64,000 bases of DNA from an uncultured Erysipelotrichaceae bacterium (GTDB lineage Bacteria; Bacillota_I; Bacilli_A; RFN20; CAG-826). Shown here piece by piece: positions 8,391 through 17,181 of the stretch. Within the stretch, counting starts at the first letter, position 1. Every line of letters starts with the position of its first letter. The notes beneath the pieces were generated by a model that was not told where the DNA came from, ran no database searches, and saw nothing but the letters and a program-made list of their open reading frames with translations. Made by a program: the position numbers and the translations under genes. The stretch lies in the NCBI GenBank assembly GCA_902801805.1, contig CADCJP010000001.1, positions 1 to 64,000 of the forward strand, in the 5' to 3' direction.

Positions 8391-9739
8391 TCTAAGAATT
8401 TCATGTTTTTAAACTTGAATGTCCAGTTGTGTTCACCCACAGTTCCTGGATGATTTATTCTGGCGGTATCATCTAATTTTATTAAATCTTGCATTGGGAA
8501 GATTGTAATTAAGCTAGTCATGTTCCAGATTTCATTAAATAAGGAACCATACAAATCTTTAGAACCTTTATATTCTTTTCTTAAGATGGCTTTATGTTCT
8601 TTATCTAATGATTTTAACCAACCATATAATGTTTGATTATCATGTGTGCCTGGATAAAGGATGACATTATCATTATCTTCTAATCCTTCGAAGGCAACGA
8701 ATTGGATAACGCGCATACCTGGAAGATGATAATGGTCTCTTAATTCATGAACGCTATCGAAGAGAAGACCTAAGTCTTCAGCAATTAATTTAATATTTGG
8801 ATATTGAGCGTATAAAGTATCGAAGAAATCAGTGCGTGGACCAATCTTCCATTCCCCTCTTCTCGCGGTTTCATCTCCCGCTGGAATGACACAGTAAGTA
8901 TCAAACGCTCTAAAGTGATCTAAACGGAGGATATCCGCTCTACTAGCGAGGCAAGCAATACGATTAATCAAGAACTTATAATGATTCTCTTTCATCTTTT
9001 CAAAGTTATAGATTGGTGTACCCCATAATTGGCCATCATCTGAGAAAGCATCTGGTGGGCAACCTGAAACCACTGTTGGATTATATTTTTCATCCATCAT
9101 GAATTCATCTTTATTTAAATAACAATCCACACTATCGAGACCAACATAGAACGGACAGTCCGCGATAATCTTGACGCCATTTTTATTCGCATACTTTTTG
9201 ATATTGTTCCATTGATTTAAAGCAATGAACTGACACCAAATATGGAAGTTAATTTCTTCTTCGGCAAATGCTGGGATACGTTTAATCACCCATTCGTTCC
9301 AAGGTTTATTATCATTAATATTTTTAAGTACTAAATACTTTGCGTATTCATTGACCCAAGGGTTATCTTTAACGAATTTTTTAAGTGAAACTTTTGAGTT
9401 TTTAAATGCACGTCTTAAGTATTTTTCTTTAAACGCTAAAACATCTTGATAGTTAACTCTACCCGCTTCAGCGTGATGTTTAGGGGCTTTATCAAGTAAG
9501 CCTTGCTTCACTAAATCATCTAAAGAGATATAACGGATATCAATGGCTTCTGAGCACACTGTAATATATGGTGAATTACCTGGACCAATTGGATTAAGTG
9601 GTAAGATTTGCCAGTAATGATATTTATGGTCTTTTAACCAATCAATAAATTCATAAGCAAAAGATGAGAAGTCACCAATCCCATGGTTACCTGGTAAGGA
9701 GAATACTGGAAGAAGGATACCAACATTTCTTTTTTTCAT
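8369..9739 (-). CDS. malQ: 4-alpha-glucanotransferase (amylomaltase, GH77)
   Basis: A 456-residue GH77 enzyme that transfers glucan segments between maltodextrins. Family blocks are LPLNPIGPGNSPY near the N-terminus, DCPFYVGLDSVD, SGCPPDAFSDDGQLWGTPIYN, LRLDHFRAF (nucleophile Asp), IAEDLG (acid/base Glu) and GTHDNQT (third carboxylate). It is somewhat shorter than many bacterial forms, which are near 500 residues. The cytoplasmic role would be use of maltodextrin or glycogen; no other gene of that pathway is adjacent. It is transcribed away from sfp. The terminator hairpin spans its stop codon. Confidence 0.93.
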   Translation of the reverse strand: MKKRNVGILLPVFSLPGNHGIGDFSSFAYEFIDWLKDHKYHYWQILPLNPIGPGNSPYITVCSEAIDIRYISLDDLVKQGLLDKAPKHHAEAGRVNYQDVLAFKEKYLRRAFKNSKVSLKKFVKDNPWVNEYAKYLVLKNINDNKPWNEWVIKRIPAFAEEEINFHIWCQFIALNQWNNIKKYANKNGVKIIADCPFYVGLDSVDCYLNKDEFMMDEKYNPTVVSGCPPDAFSDDGQLWGTPIYNFEKMKENHYKFLINRIACLASRADILRLDHFRAFDTYCVIPAGDETARRGEWKIGPRTDFFDTLYAQYPNIKLIAEDLGLLFDSVHELRDHYHLPGMRVIQFVAFEGLEDNDNVILYPGTHDNQTLYGWLKSLDKEHKAILRKEYKGSKDLYGSLFNEIWNMTSLITIFPMQDLIKLDDTARINHPGTVGEHNWTFKFKNMKFLETVKYGH

Positions 9740-9786
9740 AGAAATTAGTCTACCCTTTTCTAAGAAAAGAAAAAAGGGGTAACTGC

Positions 9787-9814
9787 TTGCTCTATAACTT
9801 TTGGGCTATATAAT
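9787..9814 (+). promoter_or_regulatory. Promoter of the sfp gene
   Basis: TTGCTC (9787-9792), 16 bases, TATAAT (9809-9814). Only six bases, AGAGGT, separate the -10 box from ATG 9821, so transcription would start at or next to the start codon. Confidence 0.6.
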
Positions 9815-9820
9815 AGAGGT

Positions 9821-10435
9821 ATGCAAATAGTAAAACTATATGTTGTTGATACAGAATTAGGAAGAAAACATTTTCGTTTTCTGCTAGAAAATGTCAGCGC
9901 TCATCAAAAAGAAAAAGCTTTTAAGTTCGCTAATGAAATTGATCAAATAAGATCATTACTTTCTTCATACCTAAAGAATCTTTTATCCGAAGAAGAGTTA
10001 CTTAAAAATGAAAATGGTAAACCATATTTCGCTAACGGACCATATTTTAATATTTCTCATTCTGGAAGATATGTTCTAATGGCGGTTTCCACTTCTGAAG
10101 TCGGTGTGGATATTGAAGAAATTAAAAATAGAGACATGTCCTCACTGGTGAGAATCTTTAATGAAGCGGAAGCTAAGATGATTAAGGAACATAGTGATTT
10201 CTATTACTTATGGTGCGCTAAAGAAAGCTTAATCAAATGTATGGGCTTAAGTGTTAGTAAAGTTAGAGAAATACCAAGTCTTCCACTTAATGGTCTGAAG
10301 ACATTTAAAGGTAAAGACTATCAATGCAAGTCATTTATCTTAGATAAACATATCGTTTCTATTACTAGAGAAGGTCAAGAAGAATTCACTATCGACATGC
10401 AAAAAGTCGATAAGCTACCTTATTTAATGAAGTAA
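9821..10435 (+). CDS. Sfp-type 4'-phosphopantetheinyl transferase
   Basis: A 204-residue protein with the Sfp signatures: GKPYF followed by NISHSGRYVLMAV, GVDIEEIKNRD (magnesium-binding Asp and Glu) and FYYLWCAKESLIKCMG. It moves 4'-phosphopantetheine from CoA to a carrier-protein serine. No acyl- or peptidyl-carrier protein, NRPS or PKS is in the window. It may serve the fatty-acid carrier protein if no AcpS is present, or an unseen biosynthetic carrier such as DltC. The gene ends 55 bases before licD. The promoter lies directly against the start codon. Confidence 0.9.
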   Translation: MQIVKLYVVDTELGRKHFRFLLENVSAHQKEKAFKFANEIDQIRSLLSSYLKNLLSEEELLKNENGKPYFANGPYFNISHSGRYVLMAVSTSEVGVDIEEIKNRDMSSLVRIFNEAEAKMIKEHSDFYYLWCAKESLIKCMGLSVSKVREIPSLPLNGLKTFKGKDYQCKSFILDKHIVSITREGQEEFTIDMQKVDKLPYLMK

Positions 10436-10490
10436 TAGTTCTCTTTGCGTTGCAAAAAAGACAATTAAAGTTTATTCTTTCTATATCGCT

Positions 10491-11339
10491 ATGAATGCTT
10501 TACAAGAAAAACAATTAAACATTTTGAAATACTTTATTAAAGTTTGTGAGAAACATCATCTCCAATATTTTCTTGTGGGTGGTTCAACCTTAGGGGCCAT
10601 TAGACATAAAGGTTTCATCCCTTGGGATGATGACATTGATGTTGGTATGCCTAGAAAAGACTACGATAAGTTCGTTGAACTACAATCAGAGTTTGAAGGT
10701 ACGCCATATTTCATTCAAACTTTCAAAACTGATCCTTGCTATATCTATAACTATGGTAAGTTAAGAGACTCATCCACCACTTTTATTGAAAATACATATA
10801 AGCAACACCGTATTAACCATGGTGTCTGGATTGATATCTTCCCAATTGATGGTTTTTCAAAAGAAATTAAACCAAGAGAAACATTTAAAAAGAAGATTAA
10901 CCACATCTGGTGGCAAGTCTATTTAAGTTATTTACCAGCACTTAGAAGAAAAGTTCACGCTAGAACATTCTTTAAAGACATTGCTCTTAATATTGTTGCT
11001 GGTCTTTTCTATGTCTTTGATATTGCCCACTGGCGTAATAAACATGTTGAAAAGTTCGTAAGAAAAATCCCATTAGAAGAATCCGTTATGGCGGGCAACT
11101 TCTTCGGTTTTAATATGAAAAGAGAGGCTATGGATACTAATATCTTTAAAGAATTCATTAAAGTTCCTTTCGAAGATATCGAAGCCTATGTCCCTAAAGA
11201 CTATGACACTTATTTAAGAAACCTTTATGGTGATTATATGAAATTTCCACCTAAAGATAAGCAGGTTGGTCACCACTATAACTCTGGCTTTTCTTTAGAA
11301 CAGGGATATGAAGATTATTTAAAAGAACATAAAATATAG
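10491..11339 (+). CDS. LicD-family phosphotransferase
   Basis: A 282-residue protein with the LicD core near the N-terminus: YFLVGGSTLGAIRHKGFIPWDDD followed by IDVGMPRKDYDKF. The DDDID cluster is the nucleotidyltransferase-like metal site. LicD proteins attach phosphocholine or related phospho-groups to teichoic acid, capsule or lipopolysaccharide glycans. The next two genes make CDP-ribitol, so transfer of ribitol phosphate to a surface glycan is plausible, but this is inferred from the neighbours. CTATATCGCT lies directly before the ATG and there is no ribosome binding site, so this too may be leaderless. Confidence 0.88.
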   Translation: MNALQEKQLNILKYFIKVCEKHHLQYFLVGGSTLGAIRHKGFIPWDDDIDVGMPRKDYDKFVELQSEFEGTPYFIQTFKTDPCYIYNYGKLRDSSTTFIENTYKQHRINHGVWIDIFPIDGFSKEIKPRETFKKKINHIWWQVYLSYLPALRRKVHARTFFKDIALNIVAGLFYVFDIAHWRNKHVEKFVRKIPLEESVMAGNFFGFNMKREAMDTNIFKEFIKVPFEDIEAYVPKDYDTYLRNLYGDYMKFPPKDKQVGHHYNSGFSLEQGYEDYLKEHKI

Positions 11340-11356
11340 TAAAGGAGTTATCCAAT

Positions 11357-12073
11357 ATGAATATTGCTCTTATTCTTGCCGCAGGAAGCGGTACACGCAT
11401 GGGTAATGCAGATAAACCAAAACAATTTCTTCCAATCTATGGAAAGCCATTAATGATTCACACCATTGAAGCTTTTGAAATCAATGATGATGTCGATAAG
11501 ATTGTGATTGTCACAAATGAACAATACATCGACCAAGTTAAAGTTTGGTGCAAGCAATATGATTTAAGTAAAGTAAGAAGTGTTGTCGCCGGTGGTAACT
11601 CCAGACAAATCTCTGTTTATAACGGATTAAAGGCGGTTGAAGAATTAGTTTCTTCTCCAGACGATATCATCGTCATTCATGACGCTGCTAGACCATTAAT
11701 CAGTCAAAAGATTATTAATGATAACATCGCTGTTTGTAAGCAATATGGTGCGGTTGATACCGTTATTAAGGCAAGCGACACCATTATTAGAAGTAAAGAT
11801 AACGAAGTTATTTCTGATATTCCAAATAGAAATGAATTATATCAAGGACAAACTCCTCAAACATTTAAATTCAAGATTATTAAAGATGCCCATGAAAAGG
11901 CTTTAAAAGAAGATATTCCTAATGTCACTGATGACGCTAAATTGGTGTTATCTTTCGGCACTGATGTCCACTTAGTGGAAGGCAGTGCACAAAACTTTAA
12001 AATCACCACTTTTGATGATTTGATGATGCTTAAAGCCTTATTAAAAATTGGAAAGACTGAGGTTGTCCTTTAA
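11357..12073 (+). CDS. tarI: Ribitol-5-phosphate cytidylyltransferase (IspD/TarI family)
   Basis: A 238-residue cytidylyltransferase of the IspD/TarI fold. ALILAAGSGTRMG with PKQFLPIYGKP is the nucleotide loop, and VIHDAARPLI and ITTFDDLMML are other family blocks. The fold alone does not separate IspD (isoprenoids) from TarI (CDP-ribitol), but fusion by overlap to a TarJ-like reductase and an adjacent licD favour TarI. AAAGGAG precedes the ATG at a normal distance. The stop overlaps the tarJ start (TAATG). Confidence 0.88.
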   Translation: MNIALILAAGSGTRMGNADKPKQFLPIYGKPLMIHTIEAFEINDDVDKIVIVTNEQYIDQVKVWCKQYDLSKVRSVVAGGNSRQISVYNGLKAVEELVSSPDDIIVIHDAARPLISQKIINDNIAVCKQYGAVDTVIKASDTIIRSKDNEVISDIPNRNELYQGQTPQTFKFKIIKDAHEKALKEDIPNVTDDAKLVLSFGTDVHLVEGSAQNFKITTFDDLMMLKALLKIGKTEVVL

Positions 12074-13113
12074 TGTTTAACAATATTTTTAAAGTTACTT
12101 CCCCAGGTGTCATTGAAAAGTTCATTGATACTGTCGAAGACATGGATAATAAGGTCTTAGTGAAAGTTGATACGATGGCCATCTGTAAAGCGGATATCCG
12201 TTACTTTTTAGGCAACCGCGATATCAATGTCTTAAATCATAAATATCCATTAGCCCCAATCCATGAAGCTGTTGGTGAAGTCATCAAAGATCCAACAGGA
12301 ACTTATAAAAAGGGTGATAAAGTCATCCTAGTTCCTAACTCATTTGATGATAAATATTATTCCGATAATTCTAATCGTAGATGCCATAGAAAAGATTTAG
12401 GTGATAACTATTATCCTAAAGCCGTATTTAGAAGTTCTACAGCAGATGGTTTTTTAAGAAACTACTACACGTGTAGCCCGGATTTGTTAGTTAAGTACGA
12501 CGAATCCATTGCCCCAAGCACTGCTGTTTTCTCTGAATTATTAAGCGTCGCCACTGCCGCTTTAAGAAGAATTGATTTCAATGAAGTTGAGAAATTAGCG
12601 TTATTTGGCGATGGTATCATGGCCTATATCGTTTATATCATGCTCAAGTATGATCATCCTGATTTAGATCTAACAGTATTTGGTATCGATGACCAAAAAT
12701 TAGCAGCCTTTAAAAACGCGAAAACTGCGAAGTTTGAAGAATATAAGGGCGAGAAATTTGACACTCTCATTGAAGCGGTAGGCGGCAAGTTCTCCGCGGA
12801 TGCAATCAATAACATGATTGATTTATCAATCCCAGGTGCGGATTTAATCTTAATGGGTGTTAATGAAGAGAAATCCCCTATTAACACCAGATTAGTGTTA
12901 GAAAAAGGCTTATCTCTTAAAGGTGTTACAAGAAGCACAAAGCAAGACTTTGAACATGTCGCTAAAGCGTTAAACGATAAGAAAGTTCAAGAAGCTTTAT
13001 CCATCATGGTCCTTTCACAAAACAAGATTAATAATGTTGGTGATATTTATAGATGCTTCGAAGCTGATATTAATAACAAAACTGAAATCGGCAAGAACTT
13101 AATGCACTGGTAA
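12073..13113 (+). CDS. tarJ: Ribulose-5-phosphate reductase (TarJ-type alcohol dehydrogenase)
   Basis: A 346-residue medium-chain dehydrogenase-like protein. CKADIRYFLGNRD carries the catalytic-zinc cysteine, HEAVGEV the following His-Glu, and the later LALFGDGIMAY is the Rossmann glycine loop. With TarI it reduces D-ribulose 5-phosphate to D-ribitol 5-phosphate and activates it as CDP-ribitol. Start and stop of tarI overlap by one base, typical of strict coupling. No polymerase such as TarL is in the window; the use of the CDP-ribitol must lie with LicD or elsewhere in the genome. Confidence 0.85.
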   Translation: MFNNIFKVTSPGVIEKFIDTVEDMDNKVLVKVDTMAICKADIRYFLGNRDINVLNHKYPLAPIHEAVGEVIKDPTGTYKKGDKVILVPNSFDDKYYSDNSNRRCHRKDLGDNYYPKAVFRSSTADGFLRNYYTCSPDLLVKYDESIAPSTAVFSELLSVATAALRRIDFNEVEKLALFGDGIMAYIVYIMLKYDHPDLDLTVFGIDDQKLAAFKNAKTAKFEEYKGEKFDTLIEAVGGKFSADAINNMIDLSIPGADLILMGVNEEKSPINTRLVLEKGLSLKGVTRSTKQDFEHVAKALNDKKVQEALSIMVLSQNKINNVGDIYRCFEADINNKTEIGKNLMHW

Positions 13114-13117
13114 ACTT

Positions 13118-13417
13118 ATGAGCACAAAACAAATTGTTATTATTGCCTATGCTTCATATCTAGTTCTTCTTTCTCTTATCACATTCATCGCCTATGGCGT
13201 GGATAAGAAAAAAGCTATAAAAGGTAAGTATAGAACCAAAGAAAAAACACTACTATCATTATCGTTTTTAGGCGGTGCCTTTGGTGGTTATCCGGCAATG
13301 TTAATCTTCCGTCATAAGACTAAAGGTGAACACTGGTACTTCACCGCGGTTAACTGGTTAGGTTTACTCCTCCATATCACCTTAATGATATTAATAATAT
13401 TCGTTTTTAAAATCTAA
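13118..13417 (+). CDS. DUF1294-type small membrane protein
   Basis: A 99-residue protein with about three membrane helices. The block YGVDKKKAIKGKYR, then LSLSFLGGAFGGYPAM and LIFRHKTKG, matches the DUF1294 family of unknown function. It starts four bases after the tarJ stop, so it belongs to the licD-tarI-tarJ transcript. Nothing in the sequence ties it to ribitol chemistry. Confidence 0.82.
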   Translation: MSTKQIVIIAYASYLVLLSLITFIAYGVDKKKAIKGKYRTKEKTLLSLSFLGGAFGGYPAMLIFRHKTKGEHWYFTAVNWLGLLLHITLMILIIFVFKI

Positions 13418-13420
13418 AAG

Positions 13421-13443
13421 AAAAGCCCACTAGCAAAGTGGGC
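13421..13443 (-). terminator. Terminator between the convergent DUF1294 and mscS genes
   Basis: GCCCAC (13425-13430) pairs with GTGGGC (13438-13443). On the minus strand it is followed by TTTTCTTTT, so it ends the mscS operon well; the plus-strand side has a weaker T tract. Confidence 0.75.
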
Positions 13444-13466
13444 AATATTTATAAGTTAAGAGGTAA

Positions 13467-14534
13467 TTATTTATCAACAGAGATATCTTGTGATAATTCT
13501 TTTTGTGCTTCGTTGAATTTATCAGCTTTTCTAATATCTTGTTGTGAAACTTTCTTTTGATCAGCATCTTCGCCCATATGAACAACGAGTTGATTGAATG
13601 GAATTTCGATATCGTTATCATCAAACATGATTTTGATTTCACGGTTGATATCTCTTTGGACTTGATAGATGTCATCTTCTTTACAATACGCAACAAATAA
13701 TAATTCGACACCAGATTCGCCTAATTCACTAACGCCCATATAGATAGGACCTTTGACGATTGCAGGAATCTTTTCTTTAATCTTTTCAATGTTATCAGCG
13801 ATAACGGCTTCGACTTTTTCAATTCTCGCATTATAGGAAACATAAACTGAAGACTTCGCTAAAGAGAGTTCTTGAGTTTGGTTAATGATAGTTTTGATTT
13901 CACTGTTATTAACGATTTTAATGTTACCACCGACGTCTAATAACTTAGTGGTTCTCATACCGATTTCTCTGACTTCACCTCTCCAACCATCAATAATGAC
14001 GATATCACCAACTTGGAATTCACCTTCAAAGACGATGAAGATACCAGCTAAAATATCGGCCACTAAGGATTGGGAACCAAGACCTATGATAAGAGCGAGG
14101 ACACCAGCACCAGTTAATGTCGCGGTAGCAGGAACGCCCCAAGCATCTAAGATGAAGAACACAGCGGTAAGAGCAATAGCCCATTTCACGAAGGAGACTA
14201 ATAAGCGGGAGATTGTTTGACCTTTTTTGCTTCTAAAGACAATCTTTGCTAAGTAATGTAATGCGACGGCAAATGTCACTGCCACACCAACGATTTGGAT
14301 TGTTCTTAAAATGTTAGGAATCGCGTGTTCTAAGAAGTAATTTACAAATGCATTGCCAAAATTAGCTTGGAAGAACATTGGATTCACTTCGTACGTAATA
14401 GCACCTGTGACTTGATCTTTTTTGTAACCCGCACCAAAGATTGAGTTACTAAAGACAAAGATGAGTACTGTCGCTATGACAAGTAGGCCATAAAGCGACC
14501 ATTTGATAATTCTGTTTTTCGTTTCCTTTTTCAT
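13467..14534 (-). CDS. mscS: Small-conductance mechanosensitive channel, MscS family
   Basis: A 355-residue channel with three to four N-terminal membrane helices. The pore-lining helix reads AGVLALIIGLGSQSLVADIL, followed by the beta-domain start FEGEFQVGDIVIIDG. The charged C-terminal tail (HMGEDADQKKVSQ onward) extends past the normal vestibule. It opens under membrane tension to release solutes on osmotic downshock. GGAGGTAATTATT precedes the ATG. It lies 24 bases after a large surface repeat protein, so both are probably co-transcribed, which is an unusual pairing. Confidence 0.92.
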   Translation of the reverse strand: MKKETKNRIIKWSLYGLLVIATVLIFVFSNSIFGAGYKKDQVTGAITYEVNPMFFQANFGNAFVNYFLEHAIPNILRTIQIVGVAVTFAVALHYLAKIVFRSKKGQTISRLLVSFVKWAIALTAVFFILDAWGVPATATLTGAGVLALIIGLGSQSLVADILAGIFIVFEGEFQVGDIVIIDGWRGEVREIGMRTTKLLDVGGNIKIVNNSEIKTIINQTQELSLAKSSVYVSYNARIEKVEAVIADNIEKIKEKIPAIVKGPIYMGVSELGESGVELLFVAYCKEDDIYQVQRDINREIKIMFDDNDIEIPFNQLVVHMGEDADQKKVSQQDIRKADKFNEAQKELSQDISVDK

Positions 14535-14558
14535 AATAATTACCTCCAGAAAAACAAT

Positions 14559-17015
14559 TTATACTTGGATATTGAACAAATAGCTTTCGTGAATAACTTT
14601 TGTTCGAGGATTGTTATCAGGGACAATCTCGGTTGTTGGACCACTACCATTATTGTCTTCGATATATTCTTCGTGGTTTGTGTCATAGACAAGAGTAATC
14701 TTGACTGGTTTGCTGAAGTCATCATAGAAGTTTTCTTCATTAAATTCAGCGGCACCACTTAATGTCTCATAAATTAATTGATTTGGTTGTGTCATATTGA
14801 AATACATTGTGTATTTATGGCCTGACTCACATTCAAATGTTAAGTAAGTGTATTCATAACGATACATTCCGCCAGTAAAGATTGGCATGAAATTGACTTC
14901 GTATTGTCCGTTTACAATAGATCCAGGTTCATCACCACTATCGAAATCAATATCATAGATTTCATTTTCTTTTCCATGGGTGAATGTCACTTCTTCTGAA
15001 TATACTTCTAATTCTTCTAAGTCGTCAGATTCATCGCTAGGGACATGAGCGAAGACTTTTAATGTTACTTCAGTATCTAAGATATCTTCGATTTCGTGAC
15101 CTTCCATACCTTGGAAAATCGCGTAGAACCATTGAGTTGCAGGACGTTCGTTTTCAACCGCTAAGCGGGCATATAGTTCGTCATTTTTCATGACCTTCAT
15201 GCTGAAACCTTCATAGATATGTGCAGCATCGTTATAAGTAAATTTAATTGGTAATAGATAGTCGTCATAGTACTCATCGAAATTAAAATCTAATGGGCTT
15301 TCAATACCTTGGAAGGTACTCACTAATGAATTTTTGAATTTGAATTCTTCACCTGATACCACAACGTTTTCCACGTCTTGATACATATATTTAAAGGAAT
15401 AAGACATTCTGTGTTTAACAATATCGATGAGATAAACTGGATCTTCTTCTGTTCCTGGTTCGATTTCATCAACAGTAATTGTTTGAGCGGTTGTTTGTTC
15501 TAATAAGTAATAGGATTTCTCATTACCAGTTTCTAAGTCTTTTAAAATGAATTCGAAACCATAGAGATAGCCTAAATCATTTTGATAATCTAATTGGACT
15601 TCAAATGTTCTAGTGTCAAAGTTAGCTTTCTTATCAAAGATAAGTTCATTGAATTTATTAACCGCACCACTTGTATCGGTAAATGTCACATTGCCTTCAT
15701 CTAAAAGCCTATATTCATCATAATAGTCGCATGAAAGTTTGTAGTGGTAGCTATCGGATAACATTATCTCAATACCATCCAAGTCTATAGTTTGGACTTC
15801 AGTGGTCTTTTGAAGTGGGATATCTTCGCTTCTTTCATCAATAATTGTCATTCCTTCTTGTTCATACATCATATAGAAAGATAAGACGAAATTATCAAAG
15901 ACATTAAAGTCATCCACGAAGTCTAATTGCACATCGAATGTGCGATTAATGAAGTTTGCTTTTTTAGTAAAGACAAATTCATTCCATTCAGATTTAGCAC
16001 CACTGTTATCTTCAAAGTGGACTGTGCCTTTATCCGCGACAACTTCAATACCATCATTCATATAGGTAAATGAATATTCATATGTTTGTGCAAGGAAGAA
16101 TGCTTGATTACTATCTAACTTAATTTGTTGAGGCTCAGTTGTTTTAACTAAATCATAAGAGATAATAGGCGAACCATCTGGCGAATCCGCGGTCATCACT
16201 TCAGATTTAAGATTAAATTTGAAATCAGAGAAAAGTTCATAGTCATCTTGATAATCAAGTTGGACATCCATCATCATGGTTAAGAAATTGCACTTCTTAT
16301 CCCAGGTAACACCTCTGAATTCAGATACACGGGTATCCTCTTTTAATGTTGTAAATAGTTCATCAAAGATAATTTCGCCGCCGAAACGGTTTTCGCTTAA
16401 GACGATATGGTATTCCTCGTTTGGTTTTAAATTAGCAAAAGAATCATAGTTACTACCATAGAATGTCGGAATGGAATAATCATAAGCTTGGTTATAGACT
16501 CTTAAAGTAAATGGTTCTTTAGATTCTTCTTCATTCTCTTCCGCGTTTGGTCTATCGTACTCTTCATAACTCTCACCATCAGGTCTTTCATCGTTATGAT
16601 CGACCACATATAGTTCATAAGTTAAAGAATCAGATGTAACGTCAAAATAATTAAATTTATAAGCATAGTCATGAAGGACAACTGAAATACCTGTACCCAC
16701 TGCTACAGCGGTTACCGCTACAACTGACGCGGCAGTTGCTACTGTTGTAGTTGTCGCAGCAATATTAGAAGCGGTTGCTGTGCTTGTCACAGTTGTGGAA
16801 CCGTGAGCAGGAGCAGTCGCTTTGTTGGCATACTGAACATTGACCTCCGTTTGCTTACGGATAGTCTTACCAACATATTTCTCATTAAGTTCACCTTCAG
16901 GTAACTTATTTTCCTTTTGTGATATGGTCTCAGAATCTTGAGTTTTGCCAAATTCTAGACCGCGTAATTGCTTGTCGTTGGTTATTTCAATCTTGTTAAA
17001 CTCATCGTTTCGCAT
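14559..17015 (-). CDS. Large surface protein with tandem ~110-residue repeats and one internal membrane anchor
   Basis: An 818-residue protein that I cannot name. Residues 1-90 are polar and have no signal peptide. Residues about 92-115 form one Ala/Val/Thr-rich membrane helix, and 120-818 are acidic and probably outside. Repeats start near 234, 344, 455 and 567, each opening with F-x-x-(I/V)-x-(F/W)-x-K-K-x-N-F and then a DVQLD(Y/F)-x-(D/N)D block; a fifth, more diverged copy lies near the C-terminus. This looks like stacked beta-sandwich domains of a type II-oriented membrane protein. It precedes mscS by 24 bases. A surface or envelope-stress role is only a guess. Confidence 0.7.
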   Translation of the reverse strand: MRNDEFNKIEITNDKQLRGLEFGKTQDSETISQKENKLPEGELNEKYVGKTIRKQTEVNVQYANKATAPAHGSTTVTSTATASNIAATTTTVATAASVVAVTAVAVGTGISVVLHDYAYKFNYFDVTSDSLTYELYVVDHNDERPDGESYEEYDRPNAEENEEESKEPFTLRVYNQAYDYSIPTFYGSNYDSFANLKPNEEYHIVLSENRFGGEIIFDELFTTLKEDTRVSEFRGVTWDKKCNFLTMMMDVQLDYQDDYELFSDFKFNLKSEVMTADSPDGSPIISYDLVKTTEPQQIKLDSNQAFFLAQTYEYSFTYMNDGIEVVADKGTVHFEDNSGAKSEWNEFVFTKKANFINRTFDVQLDFVDDFNVFDNFVLSFYMMYEQEGMTIIDERSEDIPLQKTTEVQTIDLDGIEIMLSDSYHYKLSCDYYDEYRLLDEGNVTFTDTSGAVNKFNELIFDKKANFDTRTFEVQLDYQNDLGYLYGFEFILKDLETGNEKSYYLLEQTTAQTITVDEIEPGTEEDPVYLIDIVKHRMSYSFKYMYQDVENVVVSGEEFKFKNSLVSTFQGIESPLDFNFDEYYDDYLLPIKFTYNDAAHIYEGFSMKVMKNDELYARLAVENERPATQWFYAIFQGMEGHEIEDILDTEVTLKVFAHVPSDESDDLEELEVYSEEVTFTHGKENEIYDIDFDSGDEPGSIVNGQYEVNFMPIFTGGMYRYEYTYLTFECESGHKYTMYFNMTQPNQLIYETLSGAAEFNEENFYDDFSKPVKITLVYDTNHEEYIEDNNGSGPTTEIVPDNNPRTKVIHESYLFNIQV

Positions 17016-17181
17016 AGTTCTACATGAAAAATATAGTAGAATTCTCCTAATTTTTCACTAGTAAGATAAATAAATCGCAAAATTGCCATGAATAAACATA
17101 CAAAAATACTTTGTATAAGGGTAATCAATCATTTATGATTAAAGAGTATTTGTTTTAGATACATATCATTAGGAGGTCATT

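Noticed and set aside
11357..12073. IspD of the isoprenoid pathway
   Set aside because: The fold would fit, but the one-base overlap with a TarJ-like reductase and the adjoining licD point to TarI.
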